This document shows positions 9,798 to 18,413 of a stretch of 64,000 nt of DNA, one piece after another. The notes under the pieces are model-generated. The model did no database searches. It saw only the letters and a list, made by a program, of their open reading frames with translations, and was not told the DNA's origin. The DNA is taken from positions 1-64,000 of the forward strand of contig JAWODB010000350.1 of the NCBI GenBank assembly GCA_046483505.1, written 5' to 3'. This DNA is from BS750m-G62 sp046483505. GTDB taxonomy: Bacteria > Planctomycetota > Phycisphaerae > FEN-1346. A program made the position numbers and the translations under genes. How positions within the stretch are numbered: the stretch's first letter is position 1; each line of letters begins with the position of its first letter.

Positions 9798-12308
9798 CTA
9801 CGCGTTCGGCTCGTCGGCGGGTGCCGCGGACGGCTGGGGCGTGGGTTCGCCGGGACCCGTGCCGGCGCGATCCGTCTCGGCCGGCTGCTCACCCCTCGCC
9901 GCGGACGGCTCCGCCTTCCCGGCCTCCTCGGCCTCCTGTGCTTGGGCGGCCTCGGCCTGGCCGGGGTATTGAATGCGGCCATGATAAACGGAGAGGAGGG
10001 TCTTCGTCAAGGCCTCCTCGATGCGCGTGAGGTCGTTCATCGTCAGACCGCTGTCGTCCAACTGCCCGTCGAGCAGCCGTTTCATCACCATGTCGTGGAC
10101 GGTGGTCTTGATCTTGCCGGCCGTCCGGTCCTTGAGGCTGCGGGTGGCGCCCTCGACGGCGTCGGCGAGCATGACGATGGCGGTCTCGGGGCGGCGCGGC
10201 TTCGGCCCGGGATACCGGAAGTCGTTTTCGTCGGGCGGGTCCTCGCCGGCGCCCTCGGCCTGGCGGCAGGCCTGGTGATAGAAGTATTCCATGAGCGTCG
10301 TGCCGTGATGCTCCGCGATGAAGTCCCGGATCATGGGCGGCAGGCCGAGGCGGTCGGCCATCTCCTGCCCGTCCTTGACGTGGCTGGAGATGATGAGGCG
10401 GCTCATCGCGGGCGTAAGCCGCTCGTGCGGCTTCTCGCCGTTCTGGAGGTTCTCGACGAAGTAGTGCGGCTTGTTGGCCTTGCCGATGTCGTGGAAGTAG
10501 GCGCCGACCCGGGCCAGCAGGCCGCCGGCGCCGATGGCCTCGGCCGCCGCCTGGCTCAGCGTCCCGATGAGCAGGCTGTGGGCGTACGTGCCGGGCGCCT
10601 CCAGGGCCAGGCGTTTCAGGGCCGGCTGGTTCACGTCGCACAGTTCCAGGAGGCTGATGTTCGTGACGATGCCGAACACGCGCTCGATGAAGGGCAGGAT
10701 GGCCAGCATGACGGTGCCCGCCGCCAGCCCCGCGGCGAAGTAGAGGACGGCCGGCCAGAGAATGGTCTGGGCCACGGCCGCCACGTCCAGGTCCGGCGGC
10801 GACAGGCGCCAGAACGCCAGGGCCGTGTGCGCCAAAAAGAACACCAGGCCCGCCAGCGCCCCCACCTTGATGAGCCGGGAGCGGTTGTTCACCTCGCCGA
10901 GGGCCAGGATGGCGATGCCGTTGCCGGCGATCGTCACGAGGACCCAGTCCAGGCCCGTCCGGTTCGCCAGGGCGATGAGCAGCGTCAGCGCCCAGACCGT
11001 GCCGAGCGCGAACGCCTGGTTGTAGGCGATGGTCACGATCATGCCGGCCGTGGCGACGACGAAGGTGGCCGTCGCCAGCGAGGCGACCGACGGGCCCTGC
11101 GTCTGGCCGACGGCCTTCGCCAGCGCCAGAACCACGATGCCGAGGATCGCGAGCATGAGGCCCCTGGGCACGCTGCGGGCCACCTTAGGCTGGAACTGGG
11201 CCGTGTAGCCGGCCAGGACCAGGACGAGGACGGCGGCGAGGACGGCGGCGCCCGCCCATGCCAGGGTCCGGCGGGTGTAGCCGAGACTCTCCAGGTACGC
11301 CTCCTGCTCCTGCTCCAGGATCTGGATGTCGGCCTCGGTAATCCGCTTGCCGGCCTCGACCAGGGTGGTGCCCTCTTTGCGGAGGATCGGGACGGGTTGG
11401 ACCTTGCTTCGTACCTCCGCCCGCTCGTTCTCGGTCTTGGCCTGGTCGTAGATGAGGGTGGGCCCGACCTTGGGGGCCATGCTGACGGCCAGGAGGCCGA
11501 CGCCGGGCCGGCCGAACGGCTCCTGGAGCAGCGGGTCGATAAGCCGTTTGATCCGCGACTGGATGCGGTCGGTCTGCGGGACGGTCAGGACCTTCTCCAG
11601 GGGCAGTTCCCGGTCGCCCTCGGCCAGTTGGACGGTGATGATGGCGGTCGGCTCCTCGAGGATGGGAGCCGTCTCCGGCGCCAGGCCCGCGGGCAGTTGC
11701 TTTCTCAGTTCGCGGAAGTTGGCGATCCGCGCCTGGGCCCGTTGGAAGTCCTCTTCGCGGACGACCGGCAGATTCATCGGATCGGCCAGCAGCGACGTGG
11801 CCTCGGTGATCGCTTTCGAGACGTCGGCCAGCGCGGTGCCCGACTGGCCGAGCGTCTCCTTGACGGACGCGAACGTCTCGGCGTCCAGGTGCCACGGCTC
11901 GCGCCACTTCTTGGGCACGGCGTCCGGGGCCTCGGCCTTGGCGATCGCGTTCAGGAGCGCGAGCAGGCCCTCGCGCAGCGCAATCGCCGGCCGCGCGTTC
12001 GGCGTGTACAGGCCGGGCACGCGCAGCAGGGCCGTCAGTTCGCGGACGTCGGCCGTCACCTGGTGGTCGATGTACTCGAAGTCGACCCGCGAGAGGATCG
12101 GGTGCGGGCTCGTCTCGCCCTTGCGGTAGGGCAGGGGCGGGCGCGGCAGTTGCATGAGCAGCACGGCGCCGGCCACCCAGGCGATCAGAATGACGACCTG
12201 CCACCGCACGTGCCGGTGCGCCAGGCGCTCGTACCACGAGACGTCGCCTTCGGCCCGAAGGCGGTCCACGCGTCGCGGCTTCTGCCGTTTCCGGTTCCAG
12301 CGGGCCAT
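9798..12308 (-). CDS. pgpH: 7TM-HD phosphohydrolase (PgpH-type c-di-AMP phosphodiesterase)
   Basis: An 836-residue protein with one N-terminal helix (about 38-54), a large extracytoplasmic 7TMR-HDED-like domain (about 60-345), a block of seven helices (about 350-540) and a cytoplasmic HD domain. HD residues are visible: H577 in YAHSLL, HDIGK at 606-610, a later ISSHVKDG and the EHHGT pair. PgpH of Listeria hydrolyses c-di-AMP; with a diadenylate cyclase in the same array, the same job is the best inference. The C-terminal 50 residues are a Glu/Ala/Pro-rich tail. The start is 3 bases after the phoH stop. Confidence 0.86.
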   Translation of the reverse strand: MARWNRKRQKPRRVDRLRAEGDVSWYERLAHRHVRWQVVILIAWVAGAVLLMQLPRPPLPYRKGETSPHPILSRVDFEYIDHQVTADVRELTALLRVPGLYTPNARPAIALREGLLALLNAIAKAEAPDAVPKKWREPWHLDAETFASVKETLGQSGTALADVSKAITEATSLLADPMNLPVVREEDFQRAQARIANFRELRKQLPAGLAPETAPILEEPTAIITVQLAEGDRELPLEKVLTVPQTDRIQSRIKRLIDPLLQEPFGRPGVGLLAVSMAPKVGPTLIYDQAKTENERAEVRSKVQPVPILRKEGTTLVEAGKRITEADIQILEQEQEAYLESLGYTRRTLAWAGAAVLAAVLVLVLAGYTAQFQPKVARSVPRGLMLAILGIVVLALAKAVGQTQGPSVASLATATFVVATAGMIVTIAYNQAFALGTVWALTLLIALANRTGLDWVLVTIAGNGIAILALGEVNNRSRLIKVGALAGLVFFLAHTALAFWRLSPPDLDVAAVAQTILWPAVLYFAAGLAAGTVMLAILPFIERVFGIVTNISLLELCDVNQPALKRLALEAPGTYAHSLLIGTLSQAAAEAIGAGGLLARVGAYFHDIGKANKPHYFVENLQNGEKPHERLTPAMSRLIISSHVKDGQEMADRLGLPPMIRDFIAEHHGTTLMEYFYHQACRQAEGAGEDPPDENDFRYPGPKPRRPETAIVMLADAVEGATRSLKDRTAGKIKTTVHDMVMKRLLDGQLDDSGLTMNDLTRIEEALTKTLLSVYHGRIQYPGQAEAAQAQEAEEAGKAEPSAARGEQPAETDRAGTGPGEPTPQPSAAPADEPNA

Positions 12309-12311
12309 GGG

Positions 12312-13316
12312 TCAGTCCTGCTTCGGGGACGACGGCTCGGCCCGGCGCCGGCGTCGGCGTCGGTCGGAGCGGTCCTCCAGGCCGCGGTCGCCCTGCTCGT
12401 AGGCGTCGACGATGGCCTGGACCAGGCGGTGGCGGATGATGTCCTCGCGGGCCAGTTCCACGATCTCGATCCGATCGATGCCCGAGAGTTTGTTGATCGC
12501 GTCCACCAGCCCGCTCTGCTGGCCGGCCTCCAGGTCCACCTGCGTGATGTCGCCGGTCACGATCATCTTCGAGCGCATCCCCATCCGCGTCAGGAACATC
12601 TTCATCTGGGCCGCGGTCGAGTTCTGCGCCTCGTCCAGGATGATGGCGGCGTCGTTCAGCGTCCGGCCGCGCATGTATGCCAGCGGGATGATCTCGATGA
12701 CGTCGGTCTCCATGTACGCCCGGACCTGCTTGAAGCCCATCATGTCGTGCAGCGCGTCGAGCAGCGGCCTCAGGTACGGGTTGACTTTGGCCTCCAGGTC
12801 GCCGGGCAGGTACCCGAGTTTCTCGCCGGCCTCCACGGCCGGTCGCACCAGCGCGATGCGCTTGATCTGCTCGTGCTTGAGGGCCTGGACGGCCATGGCG
12901 ACGGCCAGGTACGTCTTGCCCGTGCCGGCGGGCCCGATGCAGAAGACCAGGTCGTTATGCTCGATGGCCTCGCAGTAAGCGAGTTGGCCGGGCGTCTGCG
13001 GCCGGACGGGCCGCCCTGCCGTGAACACCTCGATCTGCTTCAGCGAGGGCCCCCGGCCGCTGCGGCCGACCGTGTCGATGATCTGCTGGACCTCGCTCTC
13101 GGTAATGATCTGGCCGTCCTCGGCCATCCGGATGAGTTCCTCCAGGACGGTGCGGGCCTGCTCCACGGCCTCGGCGTCGCCGGCGAGGCGGATGGTCTCG
13201 TCGCGCGCCGTCAGGCGGACCTCGAATCCGTCGCGGATCATGCGCAGGTGCCGGTCGCGCGGCCCGAAGACCAGACGGCGGTGGACGTCGCTGCCGAGTT
13301 GGAGGGTCCGTTCCAT
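12312..13316 (-). CDS. phoH: PhoH-like ATPase
   Basis: A 334-residue P-loop NTPase of the PhoH family, with an N-terminal KH-like segment (about 15-80), Walker A GPAGTGKT and Walker B-type IILDEAQN, and the downstream VTGDITQVDL. PhoH proteins are proposed RNA-associated helicase/ATPases and often neighbour YbeY, as here. The ATG at 13316 (MERTLQLG) is chosen because the upstream open frame runs through cdsA in another frame. The C-terminus is an Arg-rich tail (RSDRRRRRRRAEPSS), plausibly nucleic-acid binding. Confidence 0.92.
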   Translation of the reverse strand: MERTLQLGSDVHRRLVFGPRDRHLRMIRDGFEVRLTARDETIRLAGDAEAVEQARTVLEELIRMAEDGQIITESEVQQIIDTVGRSGRGPSLKQIEVFTAGRPVRPQTPGQLAYCEAIEHNDLVFCIGPAGTGKTYLAVAMAVQALKHEQIKRIALVRPAVEAGEKLGYLPGDLEAKVNPYLRPLLDALHDMMGFKQVRAYMETDVIEIIPLAYMRGRTLNDAAIILDEAQNSTAAQMKMFLTRMGMRSKMIVTGDITQVDLEAGQQSGLVDAINKLSGIDRIEIVELAREDIIRHRLVQAIVDAYEQGDRGLEDRSDRRRRRRRAEPSSPKQD

Positions 13317-13363
13317 AGAGTGTTTGCGGGATGTACGGCCGAGGCCGCCGCCCGCATGCGCCA

Positions 13364-14275
13364 TTATCCCACCGCAGCGGGCTCGGTCAATACCACAAGC
13401 AGAACGTACGCCACGGGGGCGGCCGAGAGCATCGAGTCCAGGATGTCCAGCGCCCCGCCGAACGTGGGGATGCGGCCGCTGTCCTTCACGCCGCAGGCGC
13501 GTTTCATGAGGCTCTCGGCCAGGTCGCCCAGGACGCCGCTCACGCTGACGCCCGCCCCGAAGAGCAGGAGCATCGCCCAGTGGAAGCGCCCCCAGGCGAG
13601 GCCGATGGCGAGCGCCATGGCGGTCCCCGCCACGATGGCGCCGACGAGCCCCTCGATCGTCTTCTTGGGGCTGAGTTTCGGCACCAGCCGGTGCCGGCCC
13701 AGCCACGTGCCGACGGCGTAGGCGCCGATGTCGCTGCCCTTGACGACGCCGAGGGTCAGGACCAGATACATCAGGCCGTCGGACGGCCGGGGCGAGAGGA
13801 ACCGGACCTTCGCCAGGAACACGCCCAGCAGGCCGACCGTCAGGACGACCAGGACGGTCCACGCCACGCGCGCCAGCGACGTCTGCGGGGCGACGTCCGC
13901 CCGCTCGATGACGACGAACTCCGCCAAAAACAGCGTGAACACGAGGACCACGATGACCAGCAGGTACAGTTCCAGGCCGCGCTCGTACAACCAGGGCAGG
14001 ATGTGGAACGTCCGATGGATCTCCAGCCACGCGCTGCCGAGCATCAGGCCGACGAACACCAGGCCGACGACCGGGCGGCAAGGCAGGCCCCGGCCGCGCA
14101 GCATCCGGAAGAACTCGTGGCAGCCGGTCAGGAGGGCGCCCGTCAGGAGGATCCAGAACCCCGGGGCGATGGGCAGGTCGGCCCATTCGGCGATGCCGAC
14201 GTCGGCCAGCAGCACCGCCGCCGTGCCGGCGATCAGGCCGGTGCCGATGGAGACCCGGACCAGGGCGGTGTTCAT
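13364..14275 (-). CDS. cdsA: phosphatidate cytidylyltransferase
   Basis: Makes CDP-diacylglycerol from phosphatidate and CTP in the membrane. The 303-residue protein has about eight hydrophobic helices and the C-terminal core GDLAESLMKR...VKDSG. The classical signature ending PGHGG-x-LDR-x-D is instead IPTFGGALDILDSM, so the His and Arg of the pattern are Phe and Ile. Its ATG overlaps the uppS stop (ATGA), a common uppS-cdsA pairing. The dxr and rseP genes that often follow are absent; phoH comes next. Confidence 0.9.
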   Translation of the reverse strand: MNTALVRVSIGTGLIAGTAAVLLADVGIAEWADLPIAPGFWILLTGALLTGCHEFFRMLRGRGLPCRPVVGLVFVGLMLGSAWLEIHRTFHILPWLYERGLELYLLVIVVLVFTLFLAEFVVIERADVAPQTSLARVAWTVLVVLTVGLLGVFLAKVRFLSPRPSDGLMYLVLTLGVVKGSDIGAYAVGTWLGRHRLVPKLSPKKTIEGLVGAIVAGTAMALAIGLAWGRFHWAMLLLFGAGVSVSGVLGDLAESLMKRACGVKDSGRIPTFGGALDILDSMLSAAPVAYVLLVVLTEPAAVG

Positions 14276-15039
14276 GGGCGCTCGCTCTCGGTGGGCAGGC
14301 CGCCGAAGCGCCGCTGGCGGCCGGCGAAGTCGCGCATGGCCTCGTGCAGGTCGGCCGCGTGGAAGTCCGGCCACCCTTTCGGCGTGACCCAGAGTTCCGC
14401 GTACGAGATCTGCCACAGCAGGAAGTTCGAGAGGCGCATCTCGCCGGCCGTCCGGATCAGCAGGTCGGGGTCCGGCATGCCGGCCGTGTGCAGACGGGCC
14501 GCGAGGGCGGCTTCGTCGATGGCGGCCGGATCCAGGTCGCCGCGGACGGCCTCCTCGGCCAGGCGGCGGGCGGCCGTGGCGATCTCGCGCCGGCTTCCGT
14601 AGTTCACCGCCAGGCACAGCACGGTGCCGTCGTTGCCGGCGGACATCTCGACCGTCCGGTCCACCTCCGCCAGGACGTGCGCCGGGATGCCCTCGCGCCG
14701 CCCGATGGTCGTGAACCGGATGGCGTTGGCCATGATCGTCGGCCGCTGGTCCACCACGTACTGCCGGTACAGTTCCATCAGGACGTCGATCTCGTGCTGC
14801 GGGCGGCGCCAGTTCTCGCTCGAGAACGCGAACAGCGTGAGTTGCTCCAGGCCCAGGTCCGACGCCCCCTCCGTGATGCGGGGGACGTTGGCGGCCCCTT
14901 CGCGGTGACCCGCGATGCGGGGCAGACCGCGGGCCTGCGCCCACCGGCCGTTGCCGTCCATGATGATGGCCACGTGCCGCGGCCACGACGCCGGCGGGAC
15001 GTCGGCCAACGCGCCCGGGATGCGTTTGGGTTCGGGCAT
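14272..15039 (-). CDS. uppS: isoprenyl diphosphate synthase (undecaprenyl type)
   Basis: Cis-prenyltransferase that elongates farnesyl diphosphate to the lipid carrier for peptidoglycan and other envelope polymers. All family motifs are visible in the 255-residue protein: MDGNGRWA with the catalytic Asp, FSSENWRRP, NYGSRREI, IRTAGEMRLSNFLLWQ (IRTSGE is usual) and ELWVTPKGWPDF. The ATG at 15039 is preferred over a TTG nine codons earlier because it gives the usual length. Confidence 0.95.
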   Translation of the reverse strand: MPEPKRIPGALADVPPASWPRHVAIIMDGNGRWAQARGLPRIAGHREGAANVPRITEGASDLGLEQLTLFAFSSENWRRPQHEIDVLMELYRQYVVDQRPTIMANAIRFTTIGRREGIPAHVLAEVDRTVEMSAGNDGTVLCLAVNYGSRREIATAARRLAEEAVRGDLDPAAIDEAALAARLHTAGMPDPDLLIRTAGEMRLSNFLLWQISYAELWVTPKGWPDFHAADLHEAMRDFAGRQRRFGGLPTESERP

Positions 15040-15069
15040 GGTTGCTGCCGACCCCGCGGATCGCAATGA

Positions 15070-15145
15070 GCGCGGCGGGTCTCCGCACCCCCCGCGCGAC
15101 GCGCGCGACTGTTTTCCGCGCGGCGGGTGCGGAGACCCGCCGCGC
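15070..15145. repeat. inverted pair of REP-like hairpins
   Basis: Two GCGCGGCGGG-type hairpins lie head to head between purA and uppS. The left has loop TCTCCGCA and a slightly broken right arm; the right is a perfect copy in the opposite orientation (15118-15145). The pair resembles a BIME-type REP doublet. Confidence 0.75.
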
Positions 15146-15160
15146 TCAATGCGGCGCTCG

Positions 15161-16450
15161 CTAATCCCGCCGGATCGTCTCCTCCCGGTCCGGGCCCACG
15201 CTGATCATGCGCACGGGCGCCCCGACCAGGTCCTCCACCCGCTCGACGTACGCCTGGGCGGCGGCCGGCAGGTCGTCGAACGTCCGGGCGCCGGAGATGT
15301 CCTCCGGCCAGGGGTCGAGCGACTCCAGCACGGGATCGGCCCGCGGCAGGAGCGTCGGGTCCGCCGGGAACGCCTCCAGCGGCTTGCCGTCCACCCGGTA
15401 GCCCGTGCAGATCTTCAGTTCCGGCAGTCCGCCCAGCACGTCGAGCAGCGTGATGACGATGCCGTCCAGGCCGTTGACCGCCGCCGCGTATCGGATGGCG
15501 AAGGTGTCCAGCCACCCGCACCGCCGCGGCCGGCCCGTCGTCGTGCCGTACTCGTTGCCCTGCTGGCGGATCTGCTCGCCCACGGGGCCGGTCAGTTCCG
15601 TCGGGAACGGCCCCTCGCCGACGCGGGTCGTGTACGCCTTGACGACGCCCCAGATGCGGTCGATGAGCCGCGGCGAGACGCCCGTGCCCGTCCACACGCC
15701 GGCCGCCGACGCGTTGCTGCTCGTCACGTACGGGTACGTGCCATGGTCGATGTCCAAGAGCGTGCCCTGGGCGCCCTCGAAGAGGATTCGCCGGCCGTCC
15801 GCGACGGCCTGGTGTAGCCAGGCGGTCGTGTCGGCGATCATCGGCCGGAGTTGTTCGCCGTAGGTGGCGTACTCTTCCCAGACGGCGGCGGGGTCGAGCG
15901 GCTCGTCGCCGAAGACCTTCGTGAAGACCTCGTTCTTCTGGCGGACGATGCGCTCGACCTTCGGCTGGAGATGGTCCGGCCGCAGGAACTCGCCCATGCG
16001 GACGGCGGTGACGCGGTTCGCCTTGTCGGCGTAGGCGGGCCCGATGCCTCGCAGGGTCGTCCCGATCTTGCCCTTGCCGAGGTGCTTCTCCGAGAGGGCC
16101 TCGATTCTCTTGTGCCACGGCCAGATGGTATGGGCGCGGTCGGAGATGAGGAGCCGGTCGCGCAGGCCGCCCGCCAGCGATTCGTTGGCGCGGATCTCCT
16201 CGAGCAGCACCTGCGGGTCGATCACCAGGCCGCCGCCGATGACGCACGTCACGTCCGGATGGAACAGGCCGGACGGCACGAGGTGGAGTTTGTGCGTGCC
16301 GTCGTCGAACGCGACGGTGTGGCCGGCGTTGTTCCCCCCGTTGTACCGGACGACGACGTCGTGCTCGGCGGCGAAGATGTCGACGATCTTGCCCTTGGCT
16401 TCGTCGCCCCAGGTCAGGCCGACGACGCAGGTGGTGGTGGCCGTGCTCAC
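15161..16450 (-). CDS. purA: adenylosuccinate synthetase
   Basis: Converts IMP, Asp and GTP to adenylosuccinate, the first committed step to AMP. The 429-residue protein carries GDEAKGK and GNNAGHT near the N-terminus, GTTLRGIGPAYADK, TGTGVSP and TTTGRPRRCGW. The GTG at 16450 (VSTATTTCVVGLTWGDEAKG) gives the usual start and has AAAGG seven bases ahead. It is the first gene of the long minus-strand array, separated from uppS by the REP doublet. Confidence 0.96.
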   Translation of the reverse strand: MSTATTTCVVGLTWGDEAKGKIVDIFAAEHDVVVRYNGGNNAGHTVAFDDGTHKLHLVPSGLFHPDVTCVIGGGLVIDPQVLLEEIRANESLAGGLRDRLLISDRAHTIWPWHKRIEALSEKHLGKGKIGTTLRGIGPAYADKANRVTAVRMGEFLRPDHLQPKVERIVRQKNEVFTKVFGDEPLDPAAVWEEYATYGEQLRPMIADTTAWLHQAVADGRRILFEGAQGTLLDIDHGTYPYVTSSNASAAGVWTGTGVSPRLIDRIWGVVKAYTTRVGEGPFPTELTGPVGEQIRQQGNEYGTTTGRPRRCGWLDTFAIRYAAAVNGLDGIVITLLDVLGGLPELKICTGYRVDGKPLEAFPADPTLLPRADPVLESLDPWPEDISGARTFDDLPAAAQAYVERVEDLVGAPVRMISVGPDREETIRRD

Positions 16451-16511
16451 GGTTCGCCTTTCGTTTTTGTCCGTGTGGCCCGGCCGGTCTTGCCCGGCCG
16501 GGAGATGCGCC

Positions 16512-16599
16512 GGGTGGCATGCTTTCGCGCCTTTGCGAAAGCATGCGCTTCCGGCGCCGGTGACACACGGTTTCGCAGAAGCGCGAAAGCGTGCCACCC
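16512..16599. repeat. 88-bp element with outer inverted arms and two internal hairpins
   Basis: The ends GGGTGGCATGCTTTCGC and (reverse complement) GGGTGGCACGCTTTCGC match at 16 of 17 bases. Each arm also pairs locally to form its own hairpin: GCATGCTTTCGC with GCGAAAGCATGC on the left, and a similar stem on the right. The design matches the 73-bp element at 63065-63137. Confidence 0.7.
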
Positions 16600-16835
16600 G
16601 CCTGTGTGGCCCGGCTGGCGACGTGCCTCGGGCGCAAAGCCACGGCGCTGGCCCCGCGGGGGCTCGCGCCGTCTCGGAACGCTAGCCGAAAGGGGCCCCG
16701 AATGCCAGAAAAAACCGCGGGCCGGGTGCTCGGCACCTTTCGCCTTCCGGAGAAGGTGCCTGACACCTCTCCGCCGCGCGCCTCGCCCCGTTTTGCCTTC
16801 AACCCGACCGCCCTTCCGGCCGATAGATAGGACGA

Positions 16836-16919
16836 GGCTGTGGGTCACCCCGGTATGTTTGCCGGGGACAGCCTGACGTGGAGGACCCGAGGCGCGGCGA
16901 ACTCGGGTCCTCTCTTTTT
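16836..16919 (+). ncRNA. candidate small structured RNA with intrinsic terminator
   Basis: GGCTGT (16836-16841) pairs with ACAGCC (16868-16873), enclosing CCCCGG/CCGGGG around an 8-base loop, with a 6-base GGGTCA bulge on the 5' side only. The bulge GTCA could pair with TGAC immediately 3' of the stem (16874-16877), a possible pseudoknot. An 11-bp perfect terminator hairpin and a T-run follow. I could not match it to a known RNA family, and no clear promoter was seen upstream. The next gene starts 240 bases later, so an sRNA is as likely as a leader. Confidence 0.4.
16881..16919 (+). terminator. strong intrinsic terminator
   Basis: GAGGACCCGAG (16881-16891) and CTCGGGTCCTC (16902-16912) form a perfect 11-bp stem with a 10-base loop, followed by TCTTTTT. 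It reads on the plus strand although no plus-strand gene lies upstream. Confidence 0.8.
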
Positions 16920-16968
16920 GCGCCGGCGGCGCCACAGACGCCTACAGCACTTTGAGTTTAGATGGTAA

Positions 16969-17044
16969 CGCGGCGGGTCTCCGCACCCGCCGCGAGCCAA
17001 ACCTGGGCGGCACGACGCGCGGTGGTTACGGAGAACCACCGCGC
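16969..17044. repeat. two REP-like hairpins
   Basis: The first (16969-16994) is a perfect CGCGGCGGG...CCCGCCGCG stem with loop TCTCCGCA. The second (17017-17044) is GCGCGGTGGTT...AACCACCGCGC with loop ACGGAG, in which several stem pairs are changed on both arms together. Confidence 0.75.
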
Positions 17045-17122
17045 TACCGCCGGAGGCTAAACCGTTCCAGCCAGCGCCCGCGTCGTTCGTCCGCCCCTCC
17101 TTCCCGCGGCTGTCTCATCCGC

Positions 17123-17128
17123 TATAAT
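17123..17128 (+). promoter_or_regulatory. TATAAT -10 box upstream of the DUF4405 gene
   Basis: A perfect TATAAT lies 32 bases ahead of the ATG at 17161. The -35 position holds only CTTCCC, so the call rests on the -10 box. Confidence 0.45.
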
Positions 17129-17160
17129 GGGCCGTAAGCCTCCAGCCCGAAGGGAACGGC

Positions 17161-17712
17161 ATGACCAAGCCCCGCCTCAACCTCCTCATCGATATCGTGA
17201 TGACCGTCCTGATGGCCGCCATTGCCGGACTCGGGTTTCTCATCAACTGGGTGCTGATTCCCGGCGAGGAGCGGCCGGCCGTCTACGGCAGCCGGCCGGA
17301 CCTGTACTGGCTCGGCCTGGACCGGCACGAGTGGGGCGACGTGCACTTGACCCTGGGCGTCGCCCTGCTCGTGCTGCTCGTGCTGCACGTGGCCCTGCAC
17401 TGGTCACAGGTCGTGGGCATCTGGCGTCGGATGGTGGCGAGCGGTGCCGTCCGCGTGGCCCTGGCCCTGGCACTGCTCGTCCTCGTGGTGGCCTCGATGG
17501 CGTTTCCCGCGTTCATCAAGCCGGAGGTAGTTGAGGACGCGCGCGGCGGCGGACGGGGTGGACGCGGACGGAGCGAAATCGGAAACCGGGAATCGGAAAT
17601 CGGAACCGGCGAGGAAACGTCCTCCGAAGCGCCTGACGGCGTCGGGCGCGGTCGCGGGGGTTCGGGCCGCGGCCTCGGACGCGGCCGCGGCGGCGGGCGG
17701 GCAAGGGAGTAG
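17161..17712 (+). CDS. DUF4405 (cytochrome b-like) membrane protein with Arg/Gly tail
   Basis: A 183-residue protein with three membrane helices (about residues 10-32, 60-82 and 96-118). The second carries HEWGDVHLTLG...HVALHW, the His pattern of DUF4405 membrane proteins related to cytochrome b; haem binding is possible but unproven. After residue 125 the protein becomes a hydrophilic tail with a tandem SEIGNRESEIGTGEE segment, encoded by GGAAATCGG-type repeat DNA also seen between genes, and then an Arg/Gly-rich end (GRGRGGSGRGLGRGRGGG). An AAGGGA ribosome site precedes the ATG. The tail is absent from typical family members and may be an acquired repeat. Confidence 0.7.
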   Translation: MTKPRLNLLIDIVMTVLMAAIAGLGFLINWVLIPGEERPAVYGSRPDLYWLGLDRHEWGDVHLTLGVALLVLLVLHVALHWSQVVGIWRRMVASGAVRVALALALLVLVVASMAFPAFIKPEVVEDARGGGRGGRGRSEIGNRESEIGTGEETSSEAPDGVGRGRGGSGRGLGRGRGGGRARE

Positions 17713-17766
17713 CCGACCGCGCCGCCTGTGTTCGCCGCCGCGCTTGCGCGGCGCGTGCCGTTCGTC

Positions 17767-18363
17767 TCACGGAATAATCGTCGGCACGACCGGCTCGGCG
17801 GCCGCCACCTTCTTCCGGAGGACGTGCGGGTCCAGGTCCTCGACGTACCGCTGAATCTCCGGCCACGTCGCGGCGTCGTAGCCGAGGCGCTCCATCTCGG
17901 CCAGGGCCCGCTGCTTGGTCCATCCCTGGACGACGATGCGGCACACGGCGGCCATCATGCCGCACCGGTCCGTCCCCCATTTGCAGTGGACGAACACGGG
18001 CCGGTTGGCGGGGTCCGCCAGGACCTGGAGGAACTGCACCACGTCCTCGTCCTCCGGGTGGTTCGCCTTGAACGAGATGTGCACGTAGCGGAGGCTCAGG
18101 CCTTCGAGGCGGTCGGTGTGGACGTCGAACGTGCGGAGCGAAACGACCGTGCGGATGCCCATGTCCTTGAGGCGCGCGAGCGACTCGGCCGTGGCGTGCC
18201 CGCCGCGGTACAGGTCGTCCGAGACCTTGTGGAAGTTCAGGACGCCCGTCTCCGGGTCGACCGGCCGGTCGCTGGAGGAGAGGGGGCAGCCGGTGCAGAG
18301 CACGAGCGCGGTCACCAGCAGCGACGCGGCAACGTGAGGTGAACAAAGCGGATGAGAGGACAT
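17767..18363 (-). CDS. tyrosine-phosphatase-like lipoprotein (CX5R active site)
   Basis: A 198-residue protein with an N-terminal signal ending in a near-lipobox (LVLCTGC, Cys26), so probably a lipoprotein. The phosphatase loop HCKWGTDRCG gives Cys127 and Arg133 of the CX5R motif used by dual-specificity and Siw14-like phosphatases. The preceding fold (SDDLYRGGHATAESLARLKDMGI...VVSLR) matches that group. Its substrate is unknown. It lies 50 bases downstream of hisI on the same strand. Confidence 0.78.
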   Translation of the reverse strand: MSSHPLCSPHVAASLLVTALVLCTGCPLSSSDRPVDPETGVLNFHKVSDDLYRGGHATAESLARLKDMGIRTVVSLRTFDVHTDRLEGLSLRYVHISFKANHPEDEDVVQFLQVLADPANRPVFVHCKWGTDRCGMMAAVCRIVVQGWTKQRALAEMERLGYDAATWPEIQRYVEDLDPHVLRKKVAAAEPVVPTIIP

Positions 18364-18413
18364 CGCAGTCGGTCTTCCTTGATCATCCGCCCCGGAGGGT
18401 CGGACGGCCGGCC

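Larger units (their letters stand above)
16451..17160. other. 710-base gap between purA and the DUF4405 gene
   Basis: No credible coding region. From left to right it holds a short CCGGCCGGTCTTGCCCGGCCGG hairpin near 16484-16502, an 88-bp two-hairpin element, an AAGGTGCCTGACACCT palindrome at 16753-16768, a terminated structured-RNA candidate at 16836-16919, two REP-like hairpins at 16969-17044 and a TATAAT box at 17123. Confidence 0.7.

Noticed and set aside
7524..13721. Very long open frame (over 2,000 codons) on the plus strand
   Set aside because: It runs antisense to recO, corC, ybeY, pgpH and phoH and is an artefact of high GC content. Its composition is Arg/Asp/Gly/Val-rich, without family motifs.
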